From assembly GCF_003443615.1 (NCBI RefSeq), contig NZ_CP031967.1, positions 3,906,001 through 3,970,000 on the forward strand: a stretch of DNA of 64,000 bases, in the 5' to 3' direction. How positions within the stretch are numbered: position 1 is the first letter of the stretch; the number at the start of each line of letters is the position of its first letter. Below are positions 35,807-44,293 of this stretch, one piece after another. The notes under the pieces are model-generated. The model was not told where the DNA came from. It did no database searches and saw nothing but the letters and a program-made list of their open reading frames with translations. A program made the translations under genes and the position numbers. The stretch is from Alteromonas sp. BL110. GTDB taxonomy: Bacteria; Pseudomonadota; Gammaproteobacteria; Enterobacterales; Alteromonadaceae.

Positions 35807-35836
35807 ATTCATCCATTGTTCGTATTTAGAACAGCA

Positions 35837-37408
35837 TTACCGTTGTGCGTGGGCATAAGCGAGACTTTCTTCAGCGAAACCGAGCCCTGCTTCAGTAAAA
35901 AAGTTAAAGACTTTATCAACGCCGTTTTCTAGAAGGTAAGATACTTCATCTTCATAGCGTGCAATGGCAGCAACTTTTCCGGTGTAACCTGCGTTTTTAA
36001 GTTGTCGCGTGATGTTGATTGAATCTTGAATAGAAGGTAACGCAAGAAGGACAAGTTCTACTTGCTTAATATCTAGGTTATCCCACAAATCTACGTCTTC
36101 ACCGTCGCCGCAAATTACATTAAAGCCTTCATCTGCCATTTCTTTTACTTTTACGCGATCGGCATCCATTCCCCAAACATTAACACCTGTTAATTTTGAC
36201 AGTGCATTAAAAGCACCGCGACCAACACGACCCATGCCCAGTACTAAGAACTCTGCATTATGGAGAGTTGGATAAATATCCTCTTTTAATCGTTCTTCTT
36301 TTTCAAAACGTTTAATGGTGTGTTTGTGATTGTGATAATGGGAGTGTGAATTGCGATAAAGCACGCTGGTAAAAACGAACGAGATGGAAACGGCCAAAGC
36401 AATAACCACTAACCAAGTATTTTCTAACAACCCTAGGGAAACTGCGAGGGCACCGACAATAAGCCCAAACTCACTATAGTTAGAAAGCACTAAACTACTT
36501 AGATAGGCGGTTCGCCCCCGAAGGCGTAGCGAGGTAAATAAGCCGAAAAACAGCGCAGCTTTTAACGGGATAAACAAGCAGAACACTATAGCAAGAAGGA
36601 CCATACTTAGATCGGGGAGGGCAGTAAGACCGATGGTAAGGAAGAAGCCAATCAGGAATAGGTCTTTAAAACTAAGCAATGATTTGGCAAGTTCTGACGC
36701 TTTCTCATGTTGCGCTAGCATAATACCGAAGATAAGGGCGCCTAAGTCGCCTTTGATATTAACTAACTCAAATAAATGATAGCCACCGAGCGCGAGAATA
36801 AACCCCGTCAGCGGGAGCAATTCGCCATGCCCCGATTTATTAATCATCTTATTGATGATGGGCATTGCAGGGAACAACGCAAGTAACGCCAGTGCCCAAA
36901 CCGAGGGGAGCTTACCTGTTGCCACAACAAGAAAGATAACAGCAAAAACATCTTGCATAACCAGAATGCCAATGGCGAGGCGACCGTGGCGAGTCTTACT
37001 TTCACCGCTCTCTTCTAAAACTTTAACCACACATACGGTACTGCTGAAGCTAAGTGCAAATGCGATAAGCGCTGCGCTTTTCCAAGTAAGACCGTCAACG
37101 AAATTAGCGGCAACTGCGCCAATTACATAAACGCAGCAAGTTATTACGCCCACCCATATTAGTGTATGGGAAATGCTACCTGCCCAAACTTCACGACGGC
37201 TCAAATCACGAATATTAAGTTTCAAGCCGATGGTAAATAACATAATAGTAATACCCAAATTGGCTATTTGGGTTAAATCTTCAGTGAGTGTGTAACCTGC
37301 AAAGTTCAATAAAAAGCCCGCTACCAAATAGCCGACAAGAGGAGGAATGCCAATTAGTTTTACCGATAAGCCACATATAAATGCGAAAAGAAGAAATGCA
37401 TACTCCAT
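35837..37408 (-). CDS. Monovalent cation:proton antiporter-2 family protein (KefB/YbaL-like)
   Basis: A 523-residue protein. Residues 1-385 hold about 11-12 hydrophobic segments with 'GIPPLVGYLVAGFLLNFAGY' near the start, typical of CPA2 exchangers. A histidine-rich linker ('HSHYHNHKHTIKR') precedes an RCK-N/TrkA-N NAD-binding domain starting 'FLVLGMGRVGRGAFNAL' (about 400-520). Such proteins export K+ or exchange it for protons under control of cytosolic nucleotides. The C-terminus stops at the RCK-N domain, shorter than E. coli YbaL. The His-rich linker suggests metal sensing, but that is conjecture. Confidence 0.85.
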   Translation of the reverse strand: MEYAFLLFAFICGLSVKLIGIPPLVGYLVAGFLLNFAGYTLTEDLTQIANLGITIMLFTIGLKLNIRDLSRREVWAGSISHTLIWVGVITCCVYVIGAVAANFVDGLTWKSAALIAFALSFSSTVCVVKVLEESGESKTRHGRLAIGILVMQDVFAVIFLVVATGKLPSVWALALLALFPAMPIINKMINKSGHGELLPLTGFILALGGYHLFELVNIKGDLGALIFGIMLAQHEKASELAKSLLSFKDLFLIGFFLTIGLTALPDLSMVLLAIVFCLFIPLKAALFFGLFTSLRLRGRTAYLSSLVLSNYSEFGLIVGALAVSLGLLENTWLVVIALAVSISFVFTSVLYRNSHSHYHNHKHTIKRFEKEERLKEDIYPTLHNAEFLVLGMGRVGRGAFNALSKLTGVNVWGMDADRVKVKEMADEGFNVICGDGEDVDLWDNLDIKQVELVLLALPSIQDSINITRQLKNAGYTGKVAAIARYEDEVSYLLENGVDKVFNFFTEAGLGFAEESLAYAHAQR

Positions 37409-37575
37409 GAATTACCTTTCAAAAAGTTGAACGTAAAATCCGTTACCCTTAACAGGTCACATTATCTATAACCCACTATTTGCAAATAATGGGTAAACTC
37501 ACTAATTTAATGCTGTAGATTAGCACGTAATGACTTGTTTTCGCAGCTAAAAAAGTATCACTTAGCGATGTAATG

Positions 37576-37587
37576 GTTACGCGTAAC
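37576..37587. repeat. GTTACGCGTAAC palindrome, copy 1
   Basis: A perfect 12-bp palindrome about 152 bp upstream of the glutamate-synthase-like gene start. The same 12-mer is at the centre of an 18-bp palindrome at 41205-41222. Confidence 0.7.
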
Positions 37588-37738
37588 ATATATGAGTTTT
37601 GATGTTGGGGTATAAATTTAATAGGTAAATCATGGGCTTACCTTTAGCGTGAATCTAGTTTTTGGTTTGAGGTGTATTGAACAGGGTTATAGGCATATTA
37701 TCTTGTTTAAATATGGCCGAATTAAAGAAGGACTCTTA

Positions 37739-39370
37739 ATGCGTTTAACTATTTTAACCATACTCATCTTACTGGTCGCCTTTAATGTAGTAATTGGCCT
37801 GCTATGGGCTCCGGTGTGGTGGTTTTTACTTTTATCTGTCACGTTATTGATATTTGGTCTTTACGACGCCTTCCAAACTAAACACGCCATTTTGAAAAAC
37901 TTCCCGTTAATAGGCAGAGTGCGCTGGACGGTAGAAGGGTTAAGACCCTACATCCAGCAATACATCATAGAAACAGATACCGGCGGTACGCCTATTTCCC
38001 GCATGTTTCGCTCTATAGTCTATCAGCGAGCGAAAAATAGTAGAGAAACGATACCTTTCGGTACTCAACTAGATACCTATAAAGATGGTTATGAGTGGAT
38101 CGGCCACTCTCTATCTGCCAGAGAAGTAGAAGATATGGATGAAGACCCTCGCGTTTTGGTGGGAGGCCCCCACTGTAAAAAGCCGTATCGCGCTAGTGTG
38201 CTTAATATCAGTGCCATGAGTTTTGGGAGCTTGTCGAAAAATGCTATCTTAGCGCTAAATAAAGGAGCAGCAAAAGGAAAGTTCTCTCATAATACTGGCG
38301 AGGGCGGGTTAACCCCTTATCACCTGGAAAACGGTGGCGACATTGTGTGGCAAATTGGTACGGGGTACTTTGGTTGCCGAACCGAGGATGGCGGTTTTGA
38401 CCCTGATGCGTTCGAAGAAAAAGCCAATCTTGAGAATGTTAAAATGATAGAAATAAAGCTGAGCCAAGGCGCTAAGCCCGGGCACGGCGGCATTCTTCCT
38501 GCTTATAAAAACACTCCAGAAATAGCGGAGATTAGGGGCGTTAAACCTGGTACTCAGGTAGACTCTCCACCTAGACATAAAGCTTTCTCAACACCATTAG
38601 AAATGGTTGATTTTATTAGCCAGCTTCGAGAATTAAGCGGGTACAAACCGGTGGGAATCAAACTTGCCCTTGGCAGAAAAAGCGAGTTCATCGCCATGTG
38701 CAAAGCCATGGTAGAAAAAGGTATTACACCGGACTTTATCACGGTTGATGGCGGTGAAGGAGGTACAGGTGCTGCGCCCCTTGAATATACCAATTCTATT
38801 GGCTTTCCTCTTCGTGAAGCACTCGCTTTTGTGGACGATTGTCTTACAGGTTTTGGTCTGCGTGACAAAATAAAAATAATTGCATCAGGTAAAATTATTA
38901 CCGCCTTTCAGGTAGCCAAAAATCTGAGTTTGGGAGCAGATATTTGTAACAGCGCTAGGGGGATGATGCTGGCGCTTGGTTGTGTACAGTCGTTATCCTG
39001 CAATACAAATAAATGCCCCACCGGTGTAGCCACTCAAGACCCTAAGCTAGCAAAAGGTTTAAACGTGGAAGATAAGTATGAGCGTGTGTACCGCTTTCAT
39101 AAAAAGACTATTCATGCGCTAATGGATATCTTGTCATCGACAGGCCATATTAGAACAAGTGAGTTAAACCGTACCCATATATTTAGGCGGGTTGACCAAT
39201 GTAACATCGCTCGTTATGACGAAATCTTTCCGCTAGTTAAAACGGGAAGCTTTCTCACAGATGACGTGCCCGATAGGTTTAAACTTCATTTGAAAGAAGC
39301 AAATGCTCAAAGCTTTATGCCTTGTAGCCTGTTAGCTGAAATAGAAAAAGAGACGAAGGACGTATCATAG
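37739..39370 (+). CDS. FMN-binding glutamate synthase family protein
   Basis: A 543-residue protein with one or two N-terminal membrane segments (residues 1-45, 'ILTILILLVAFNVVIGLLWA') and a large glutamate-synthase FMN domain. 'ISAMSFGSLSKNAILALNKG' and 'GEGGLTPYHLENGGDIVWQI' line the FMN site, 'TVDGGEGGTGAAPLEYTN' follows, and 'SLSCNTNKCPTGVATQDP' holds the iron-sulfur cysteines. The glutaminase domain of true GltB is absent, so this is one of the stand-alone FMN proteins whose substrate is unknown. The frame is open from a GTG at 37649 but ATG 37739 has an AAGGA ribosome binding site. Confidence 0.85.
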   Translation: MRLTILTILILLVAFNVVIGLLWAPVWWFLLLSVTLLIFGLYDAFQTKHAILKNFPLIGRVRWTVEGLRPYIQQYIIETDTGGTPISRMFRSIVYQRAKNSRETIPFGTQLDTYKDGYEWIGHSLSAREVEDMDEDPRVLVGGPHCKKPYRASVLNISAMSFGSLSKNAILALNKGAAKGKFSHNTGEGGLTPYHLENGGDIVWQIGTGYFGCRTEDGGFDPDAFEEKANLENVKMIEIKLSQGAKPGHGGILPAYKNTPEIAEIRGVKPGTQVDSPPRHKAFSTPLEMVDFISQLRELSGYKPVGIKLALGRKSEFIAMCKAMVEKGITPDFITVDGGEGGTGAAPLEYTNSIGFPLREALAFVDDCLTGFGLRDKIKIIASGKIITAFQVAKNLSLGADICNSARGMMLALGCVQSLSCNTNKCPTGVATQDPKLAKGLNVEDKYERVYRFHKKTIHALMDILSSTGHIRTSELNRTHIFRRVDQCNIARYDEIFPLVKTGSFLTDDVPDRFKLHLKEANAQSFMPCSLLAEIEKETKDVS

Positions 39371-39477
39371 CGTTTATTTATGAATAAGCACATGAGCGGT
39401 GCAGGGTAAAAGTACTTTTTACAGAATTGTTTCACTAGGCCAATTACGTCGTTAATTAGCCGAAAAAAGTGCAAAAA

Positions 39478-39539
39478 AAGGAAAACGCCACTAAGCCAGG
39501 TTTTCAATCGAATCGAAATTCGTATGCTTGGCTTAGTGG
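39478..39539 (-). terminator. Hairpin terminator for the cytochrome c gene
   Basis: CCACTAAGCCA (39488-39498) and TGGCTTAGTGG (39529-39539) are perfect 11-bp inverted repeats. On the minus strand the second arm is followed by a T-rich stretch. The loop holds a further small palindrome, 'CGAATTTCGATTCG'. Confidence 0.65.
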
Positions 39540-39564
39540 TTCTTACCAACTAGATATGGTACTG

Positions 39565-40038
39565 CTACTCATTGGACTTTTCGGGAATACGCAATTGGTA
39601 TAAGCGGTAGTCACTTGTTCTGTAAGGCGTTACTTTATATTTAGGCTGTAAGTATGCAACCAAATCAATAAGCTCAGATACAGTAAGTTCGTCATTCACC
39701 ACTCGCATTAATGAAACACCGTCTTCGCTCGTAAAACTTGCAGGCTGACGAGGTGTAAGTTTGTGGGAGGGATTGATAATACTGGTAACTAATTCAGCAT
39801 ATGTTTTGACTCGGCCACTACTTCCGCCTAATGGAATGGGCGCTGCCACTAAATACTTGGCGTCCTCCCGCTCTTTTTCTCCCGCAATCCTATGACAGTC
39901 TTGGCACTGATACTTTTTAAATACTTTTGCGCCTTGTTCCATATTACCTTCAGGTAAACTAAAACCTCGTGGCGACTTTGCCCCTTGGTCACAAGCAAAG
40001 AGTAAAAGCGTAGCTAAAACTAATATCATTGTTTTCAT
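39565..40038 (-). CDS. Lipoprotein c-type cytochrome
   Basis: A 157-residue protein with a lipobox ('LLLFACDQG', Cys16) and one heme c site (CQDCH at about 46-50). Acylation would fix it to a membrane facing the periplasm. The distal ligand Met candidate is in 'GVSLMRVVND'. It is a single-domain electron carrier of unknown partner. It is divergent from a Usp gene at 40221. Confidence 0.8.
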   Translation of the reverse strand: MKTMILVLATLLLFACDQGAKSPRGFSLPEGNMEQGAKVFKKYQCQDCHRIAGEKEREDAKYLVAAPIPLGGSSGRVKTYAELVTSIINPSHKLTPRQPASFTSEDGVSLMRVVNDELTVSELIDLVAYLQPKYKVTPYRTSDYRLYQLRIPEKSNE

Positions 40039-40220
40039 ATCGTTCCCCTCACACGTTTAACGTTTGTAAAAAGCTATGTGCATAAACTAAGTATGAACAA
40101 GTTTGCAATCTGAACATTGACCTAGCGCAAAGAATATATATTTGTAAGGCTCTATTATGTGAAGTACTAAACGATAGATGCCGCGATGATCTTAACAATG
40201 CAAGGCTGAGGAGCGTAAAA

Positions 40221-40643
40221 GTGCAAAGCTATGAAACAATACTAGTACCCATCGATATATATTCTGATCACGAACTTGTAGTGGAAAAAGCGATTGCTAT
40301 AGCCGGTAATAGCCATAAGGTTCATTTGCTATATGTCGCTTATCCACAAACTAATGTTGAGCCTTATGGTTTATTCTTAGAAAGAGACTTTTCCGAAGAG
40401 GTAAGAGAGCAGGCACAAAGGCTCTTAAAGGATGTCGCCGCAAAACACGATATTCCTTACAGCCACATAAACGTTGAAATAGGTTCGCCAGCGGATGAAA
40501 TTCATCACATGGCTGAGAAAATTAATGCAGACCTTATTGTTGTAGGAACCCATGGCCAAAGCGGCCTAAGGCTACTGCTGGGCTCCACAGCTAATGCGGT
40601 TTTACATGGCGTAAAAACCGACGTACTAGCTGTGAAAGTATAA
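40221..40643 (+). CDS. Universal stress protein, single Usp domain
   Basis: A 140-residue UspA-type protein with a GTG start preceded by 'GAGGAGCG'. The ATP-binding loop G-x2-G-x9-G-S is complete ('GTHGQSGLRLLLGSTAN'), so it is an ATP-binding Usp. Residues 1-10 are the usual 'ILVPIDIYSD'. It is divergent from the cytochrome c gene. Confidence 0.9.
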   Translation: MQSYETILVPIDIYSDHELVVEKAIAIAGNSHKVHLLYVAYPQTNVEPYGLFLERDFSEEVREQAQRLLKDVAAKHDIPYSHINVEIGSPADEIHHMAEKINADLIVVGTHGQSGLRLLLGSTANAVLHGVKTDVLAVKV

Positions 40644-40678
40644 ACCAATACTGCGATTGATAAACAAATAAGACCTTT

Positions 40679-41029
40679 TTAAAAAGCTTTGATTTTTTTA
40701 TCGCAACATTCTAAGACTAGACTTCTAATGGTACTTTCTAGGTTTTTTATATGTGAATAATGTACAGACGTCTCACCGCCCTCGTTGATGTCTTTTATTG
40801 TAAATACGACATCATCACCGCGAGAAGTAACACAAATTCGAACATAATCGTCAGTCTGCGCAAGGGGCACATGAAGATACAATGGCTCGTTATTTGATTT
40901 TAAATAATCAATCGCAGCCTCTTGCGATTTAAAGGGGTCTTGCTTTTCCGGTTGAACTTTCCATGAAGAAGAGGGAACAACCAATTCCGCGAGTAATTTT
41001 CCATGTTTAGTATCGATACCGCTACTCAT
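40679..41029 (-). CDS. Hypothetical protein
   Basis: A 116-residue soluble protein with an ordinary coding look (mixed charges, no repeats) and a ribosome binding site 'AGGAGT' before its ATG (41029). Mostly beta, with two cysteines adjacent near the end ('ECCDKK'). I do not recognise the family. It lies between a Usp gene and the recombinase. Confidence 0.6.
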   Translation of the reverse strand: MSSGIDTKHGKLLAELVVPSSSWKVQPEKQDPFKSQEAAIDYLKSNNEPLYLHVPLAQTDDYVRICVTSRGDDVVFTIKDINEGGETSVHYSHIKNLESTIRSLVLECCDKKIKAF

Positions 41030-41204
41030 ATATAACTCCTTTATTCTGGGCGTTCTAGTTTATTTGTAACAACACTACTTAGTGTAAGTCGTAACACAAA
41101 CTAGTGAAAATATTCTAATCATGCATAATCAATACGCACGTTATGGCAATTCAGATTGGTATGATGATAAAGAGAGTAGGTGAATGAGAATCTAAACGCC
41201 AAAT

Positions 41205-41222
41205 CTAGTTACGCGTAACTAG
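41205..41222. repeat. 18-bp perfect palindrome next to the recombinase gene
   Basis: CTAGTTACGCGTAACTAG is fully self-complementary. It is 31 bp past the recombinase stop codon. Its central 12 bases recur at 37576-37587. Confidence 0.75.
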
Positions 41223-41253
41223 TAATGGTTATATCTTTTTGTTTTGTTTATAT

Positions 41254-42510
41254 TTATCGTTTTCTTTTCGCCGATAATTTTGCCATTCCACCACGTTTTA
41301 CGTTCGCTTGCTTTGTGTAATGACCGGGCATTTCTGGTGATTGCCAACCGCCAGCAAGTTGAAGTTCAGGCAAGGACGCACCATCTTCGGCAAGAGAAAC
41401 AGCTCCCCCGACGCGACCACTATGGGGTGTAATGTTTTCGCTTATACCAGCACGATGGGCAATGCGTTGCCAAATTCTGTATACGCTCGAATAGTTAAGT
41501 ACGTTAGCCTTATGACTTGGTATGTTTTCGTCAAAAGGTAAAAGTGCAGTTTTATGATTCGTAAGCCGCCTGAATAAAATGCCTTTGTGTAAACCGCGTA
41601 AATCAGAGGGTAGTCTTTGTGTTTTGGACTTTGGGTCTATGTTTGCTTCATTGATATATTCTTGAACCATAGAAATGGTACTAGACGAAACGTAACGATA
41701 TTGGCCCTGGCCAGTTTGATCACTTTTTGATGAAACAACGAGGAGCGTGTTATTTCGAGCAGATATATCCTCAACACAAACTCGCACTAGCTCATCGGCA
41801 CGTAGTAAAGCATCGAACATCAAATTAATAATAGCGAGGTCGCGCAGTTCCAGCAATGAATCTGGAATTATAGCGTTATTAATCTGTTCGACCATATCGA
41901 TAGTAAGAGGAACCGCTTGTTTATGTGAAAGCCTATACTTTCTATTTTCAATTAACGACAGTCGAATAAAGTCTCTTAAGTACGCTGATCTAATAATGGG
42001 ATTAGGTAACTTGGCGACGCCTAGAAATTTACTAAGCGCGGATAGCCGACGCTTGATAGTTCTATAGGCTAGGGGAGAACGACACAACTCTTCTACATAA
42101 TTTTTTATGCAGGTTTCATTGTGTTCAAAATCATTTTTGAAACCATCAAAACCGTGCTGCCTGCAAAAAATTGCAAATTCGTTATAGTCACTTATATAAG
42201 CACGCTGTGTGTTATAAGGTAGCTTGGTAAAAATGTCTTGATAGTATTGCTGGTAGTAATTTTCAAAACTTCTGTCATTGGAACTTACCTCTAGGGATGA
42301 TGTTTCACGAGTCTCAGTAGCCTTAGTCGAAAACTGCACATTAGAATCGGACTCGGTAACATAACCATCGCCCGTATTAGCAACGGCAGTTGAGTCTGAG
42401 GAATAACTTGCTTTATCAGTGTTCTTTGTAACTTTCATCGGAGAATCATTAGTGGCGCCTTTAGTCATTTTGCGCCCAGATAAGTGCAAATTGTTTAATT
42501 TTGAAGACAT
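41254..42510 (-). CDS. Tyrosine recombinase (phage integrase family)
   Basis: A 418-residue tyrosine recombinase. Residues 1-80 are Ser/Thr-rich and probably disordered. Residues 85-175 form the DNA-binding SAM-like core domain ('NTQRAYISDYNEFAIFC'). The catalytic domain covers 190-410 with Arg in 'DALLRADEL', Lys in 'VSSKSDQ', His and Arg in 'PHSGRVGG', Trp in 'LAGGWQSPE' in place of the second His, and the nucleophile Tyr in 'GHYTKQA'. The active site is complete. Cre also has Trp at that position. Neighbouring DNA holds a 34-bp inverted repeat and a LexA-like box upstream, a palindrome downstream, and no other mobile-element genes. Confidence 0.9.
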   Translation of the reverse strand: MSSKLNNLHLSGRKMTKGATNDSPMKVTKNTDKASYSSDSTAVANTGDGYVTESDSNVQFSTKATETRETSSLEVSSNDRSFENYYQQYYQDIFTKLPYNTQRAYISDYNEFAIFCRQHGFDGFKNDFEHNETCIKNYVEELCRSPLAYRTIKRRLSALSKFLGVAKLPNPIIRSAYLRDFIRLSLIENRKYRLSHKQAVPLTIDMVEQINNAIIPDSLLELRDLAIINLMFDALLRADELVRVCVEDISARNNTLLVVSSKSDQTGQGQYRYVSSSTISMVQEYINEANIDPKSKTQRLPSDLRGLHKGILFRRLTNHKTALLPFDENIPSHKANVLNYSSVYRIWQRIAHRAGISENITPHSGRVGGAVSLAEDGASLPELQLAGGWQSPEMPGHYTKQANVKRGGMAKLSAKRKR

Positions 42511-42589
42511 TAAATAATCCGATAGCCACGATATGTGTGTATTATGCTTAATTGCGAGGAAGACTATAAGTTACTGATATTTATGATAA

Positions 42590-42623
42590 TTCACGCATGA
42601 TAACTGTAATTATCATGCGTGAA
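42590..42623. repeat. 34-bp inverted repeat (14-6-14) upstream of the recombinase
   Basis: TTCACGCATGATAA and TTATCATGCGTGAA are perfect inverted arms around CTGTAA. Arm and spacer lengths fall in the range of tyrosine recombinase core sites such as dif (11-6-11) and loxP (13-8-13). It lies 80 bp before the recombinase ATG. Confidence 0.8.
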
Positions 42624-42703
42624 CTTAAGCGCCTACTGAGCGAAAAGGATAACTTTTCATTCATGTGCTTACACAACTTAATGTGTGATACTCTATCATA
42701 CCA

Positions 42704-42719
42704 CTGTATATACGAACAG
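42704..42719. promoter_or_regulatory. LexA (SOS) box-like sequence
   Basis: CTGTATATACGAACAG fits CTGT-N8-ACAG, the invariant LexA pattern, with an AT-rich left half; including flanks it matches the 20-base E. coli consensus at 15 positions. About 194 bp before the recombinase start. By chance such a motif would occur about once per window this size, so location is the main argument. Confidence 0.45.
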
Positions 42720-42827
42720 TTTTAACTTTAGTATGTATAAGCTTGCAAGGCGAGAAATCAGTATCTCTCTTGTCGTTGTACCTTAAACACAGTTTATATG
42801 TCTATATTGTGTTATTAGCACCCCAAT

Positions 42828-42896
42828 TTGAACCGTGCGCTACGTAAAATCTGCAAGGCAATACCCCTAATCGCACGTCAGATTTCACGTAGCGTC
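42828..42896. repeat. Imperfect hairpin repeat, copy 1
   Basis: Left arm GCGCTACGTAAAATCTG (42837-42853) pairs with right arm CAGATTTCACGTAGCGT (42879-42895), leaving a 25-base loop. The left part matches copy 2 at 43936 over 26 bases with two differences. Confidence 0.75.
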
Positions 42897-43357
42897 GCCC
42901 GAAAAATGAGCAGCAATACTTAAATGCATCGCCCTGAAATCTGTGTTCAGCGTCAGAATATTATGCCTATAAAAAGCATTGGAGCTTGCCGCTAGCAGCG
43001 ATTAGTCTAAACGAGATAACTTAAGTTTTCACACTTACGAAGAAGAATAGGCGATAGTTTTGTAAGTAGTACTTCTACCTTTGCGCTCAAAATAAACGTG
43101 GCAGCTAAAATACGTACTACATATTTTAAGTGCTAGTTAAACTAATCCTTTAGGAAAGTTATTTTTAGTCACACAACAGCAACCAGCAATTGAGAGCCTT
43201 TAAATACCTAAATTTAGCTCTAATCCTAAATAGATACGCTTTGGTTACTTTACTTATATTATTCGAAATGACTTTTGTAAGTTCCTTATTTATTGAAAAA
43301 ATACATCGAACAAAAATTCTGCTAAGCATTACAGCGGCTCAGTTTTTATAGTTAATT

Positions 43358-43393
43358 AAAAATAACGGCCATTTATCATGGACGTTATTTTTT
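43358..43393. terminator. Strong orphan intrinsic terminator
   Basis: AAAAATAACG pairs with CGTTATTTTT, with an inner CCAT/ATGG stem, and is flanked by T-rich sequence on both strands. There is no coding gene for it to end, so it could belong to an unannotated RNA. Confidence 0.7.
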
Positions 43394-43501
43394 ACGTACA
43401 GAGCTTCTTAAATACGCGTAAAGCATATTTTTCCGCTAGAAGAAATACAGACAGAAGGAATAGATATAAACAGCGCTAGATAATAAAGATGACGCTTTTA
43501 T

Positions 43502-43533
43502 AAAAATAGGCAAATTAGGATAAGCTGCCTATT
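43502..43533 (-). terminator. Intrinsic terminator on the minus strand
   Basis: On the minus strand AATAGGCA and TGCCTATT form an 8-bp stem followed by TTTATA. It lies 50-90 bp from the Fur box at 43583, the right distance to end a small RNA. Confidence 0.65.
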
Positions 43534-43575
43534 AAGTTTTAAAAACAATCGCAGTTTCAAACCCAACATATTTAA
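43502..43575 (-). ncRNA. Candidate Fur-controlled small RNA
   Basis: A Fur box (43583-43595) and a minus-strand terminator (43502-43533) bracket about 70-75 bases that would be a RyhB-sized transcript. The -10 hexamer may be GATAAT inside the Fur box on the minus strand; no convincing -35 is seen. No RyhB or PrrF core sequence is recognised. The transcript is inferred, not observed. Confidence 0.3.
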
Positions 43576-43582
43576 TTTCTGT

Positions 43583-43595
43583 GATAATCATTATC
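43583..43595. promoter_or_regulatory. Fur box (6-1-6) with no gene next to it
   Basis: GATAAT-C-ATTATC is a perfect 6-1-6 Fur core, equal to the last 13 bases of the 19-base consensus. It is 0.7 kb from the nearest gene start. Confidence 0.7.
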
Positions 43596-43935
43596 GTATA
43601 AATACCTGGTCATAATTCTATTTAAACGAGGAAAAAGTGAATTACACGTAGAAGGTAAGTTCAGCGGGATAGCGTTATGTTTCGTGCGAGCTTTTTATAT
43701 CTACTTCAATACTCTATTTAACATAATATACATTATGCGTAATTAGGTATATGGACGATTAGGGCGATGATGTCGCTCTATTCGGATGCTTTGTTGGCTG
43801 TAATTACTTACGAACTTTTATGCGTGGCTGCTGTGTTAGCTCAGCGTTTCGTTTTTAGCTTGTGTGTGAACGCTTAACTTACAGCGGTACTTTTGATTTA
43901 AAACCGCTCAGATAATTTGATTTAGGCGTGATAAA

Positions 43936-44004
43936 TTGAATCGTGCGCTACGTGAAATCTGGTGTGCTACACCTCACAAAATATAATTTCATTCACGTAG
44001 CGTT
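43936..44004. repeat. Imperfect hairpin repeat, copy 2
   Basis: Left arm GCGCTACGTGAAATCTG (43945-43961) and right arm TTCACGTAGCGT (43992-44003) with a 30-base loop. Left arm and its upstream TTGAA are nearly identical to copy 1, and both copies have the same orientation, 1.1 kb apart. Confidence 0.75.
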
Positions 44005-44248
44005 ACGTTAGATTTTTAAGGGGATCGGACTCAGGTATTATGGTTTAACTTTAATATTGAGAACAGTTGATAAGTGTGAGCACTCAGAACCTGCGTTGCA
44101 TTTATTTAGATAGACTTAATTCGTATTATGCTAATTATCTAAATAACCTCAAGATAACTTATAACGCTAGTCGTTCGTCTATCTGGCGTATCGAAACACG
44201 CTAGTCATGATAACTATTGGTATGATGTGAAAATAACAATGTCAAAGA

Positions 44249-44288
44249 AACCCGCAATAGCTTTTATTTTTAGCCTTAATTGCGGGTT
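44249..44288 (-). terminator. Terminator of the DUF2254 gene
   Basis: AACCCGCAAT and ATTGCGGGTT form a 10-bp stem. On the minus strand it is followed by TTTCTTTG, just past the gene stop at 44294. Confidence 0.75.
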
Positions 44289-44293
44289 AAAGT

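Larger units (their letters stand above)
42511..44293. other. Gene-free 1.8-kb region beside the recombinase
   Basis: I find no convincing protein gene on either strand. One 27-codon frame (42581-42664, minus) could be a leader peptide, but nothing supports it. The region contains a 34-bp inverted repeat, a LexA-like box, two copies of a 69-bp hairpin repeat, a Fur box and several intrinsic terminators, listed separately. Base composition is AT-rich. Confidence 0.8.

Noticed and set aside
42581..42664. 27-codon frame on the minus strand ahead of the recombinase
   Set aside because: No ribosome binding site and it runs through the 34-bp inverted repeat; probably chance.
43872..44013. GCTTAAC ... 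GTTAGAT pattern like an integron attC site
   Set aside because: The two 7-base ends are not complementary as in real attC sites and no cassette genes or IntI-type integrase are present; the motifs are too degenerate to count.
41154..44227. 12-base direct repeat ATTGGTATGATG on both sides of the recombinase region
   Set aside because: A 12-base match within 3 kb is expected by chance at an appreciable rate and the flanks do not extend it, so I do not call it an att pair.
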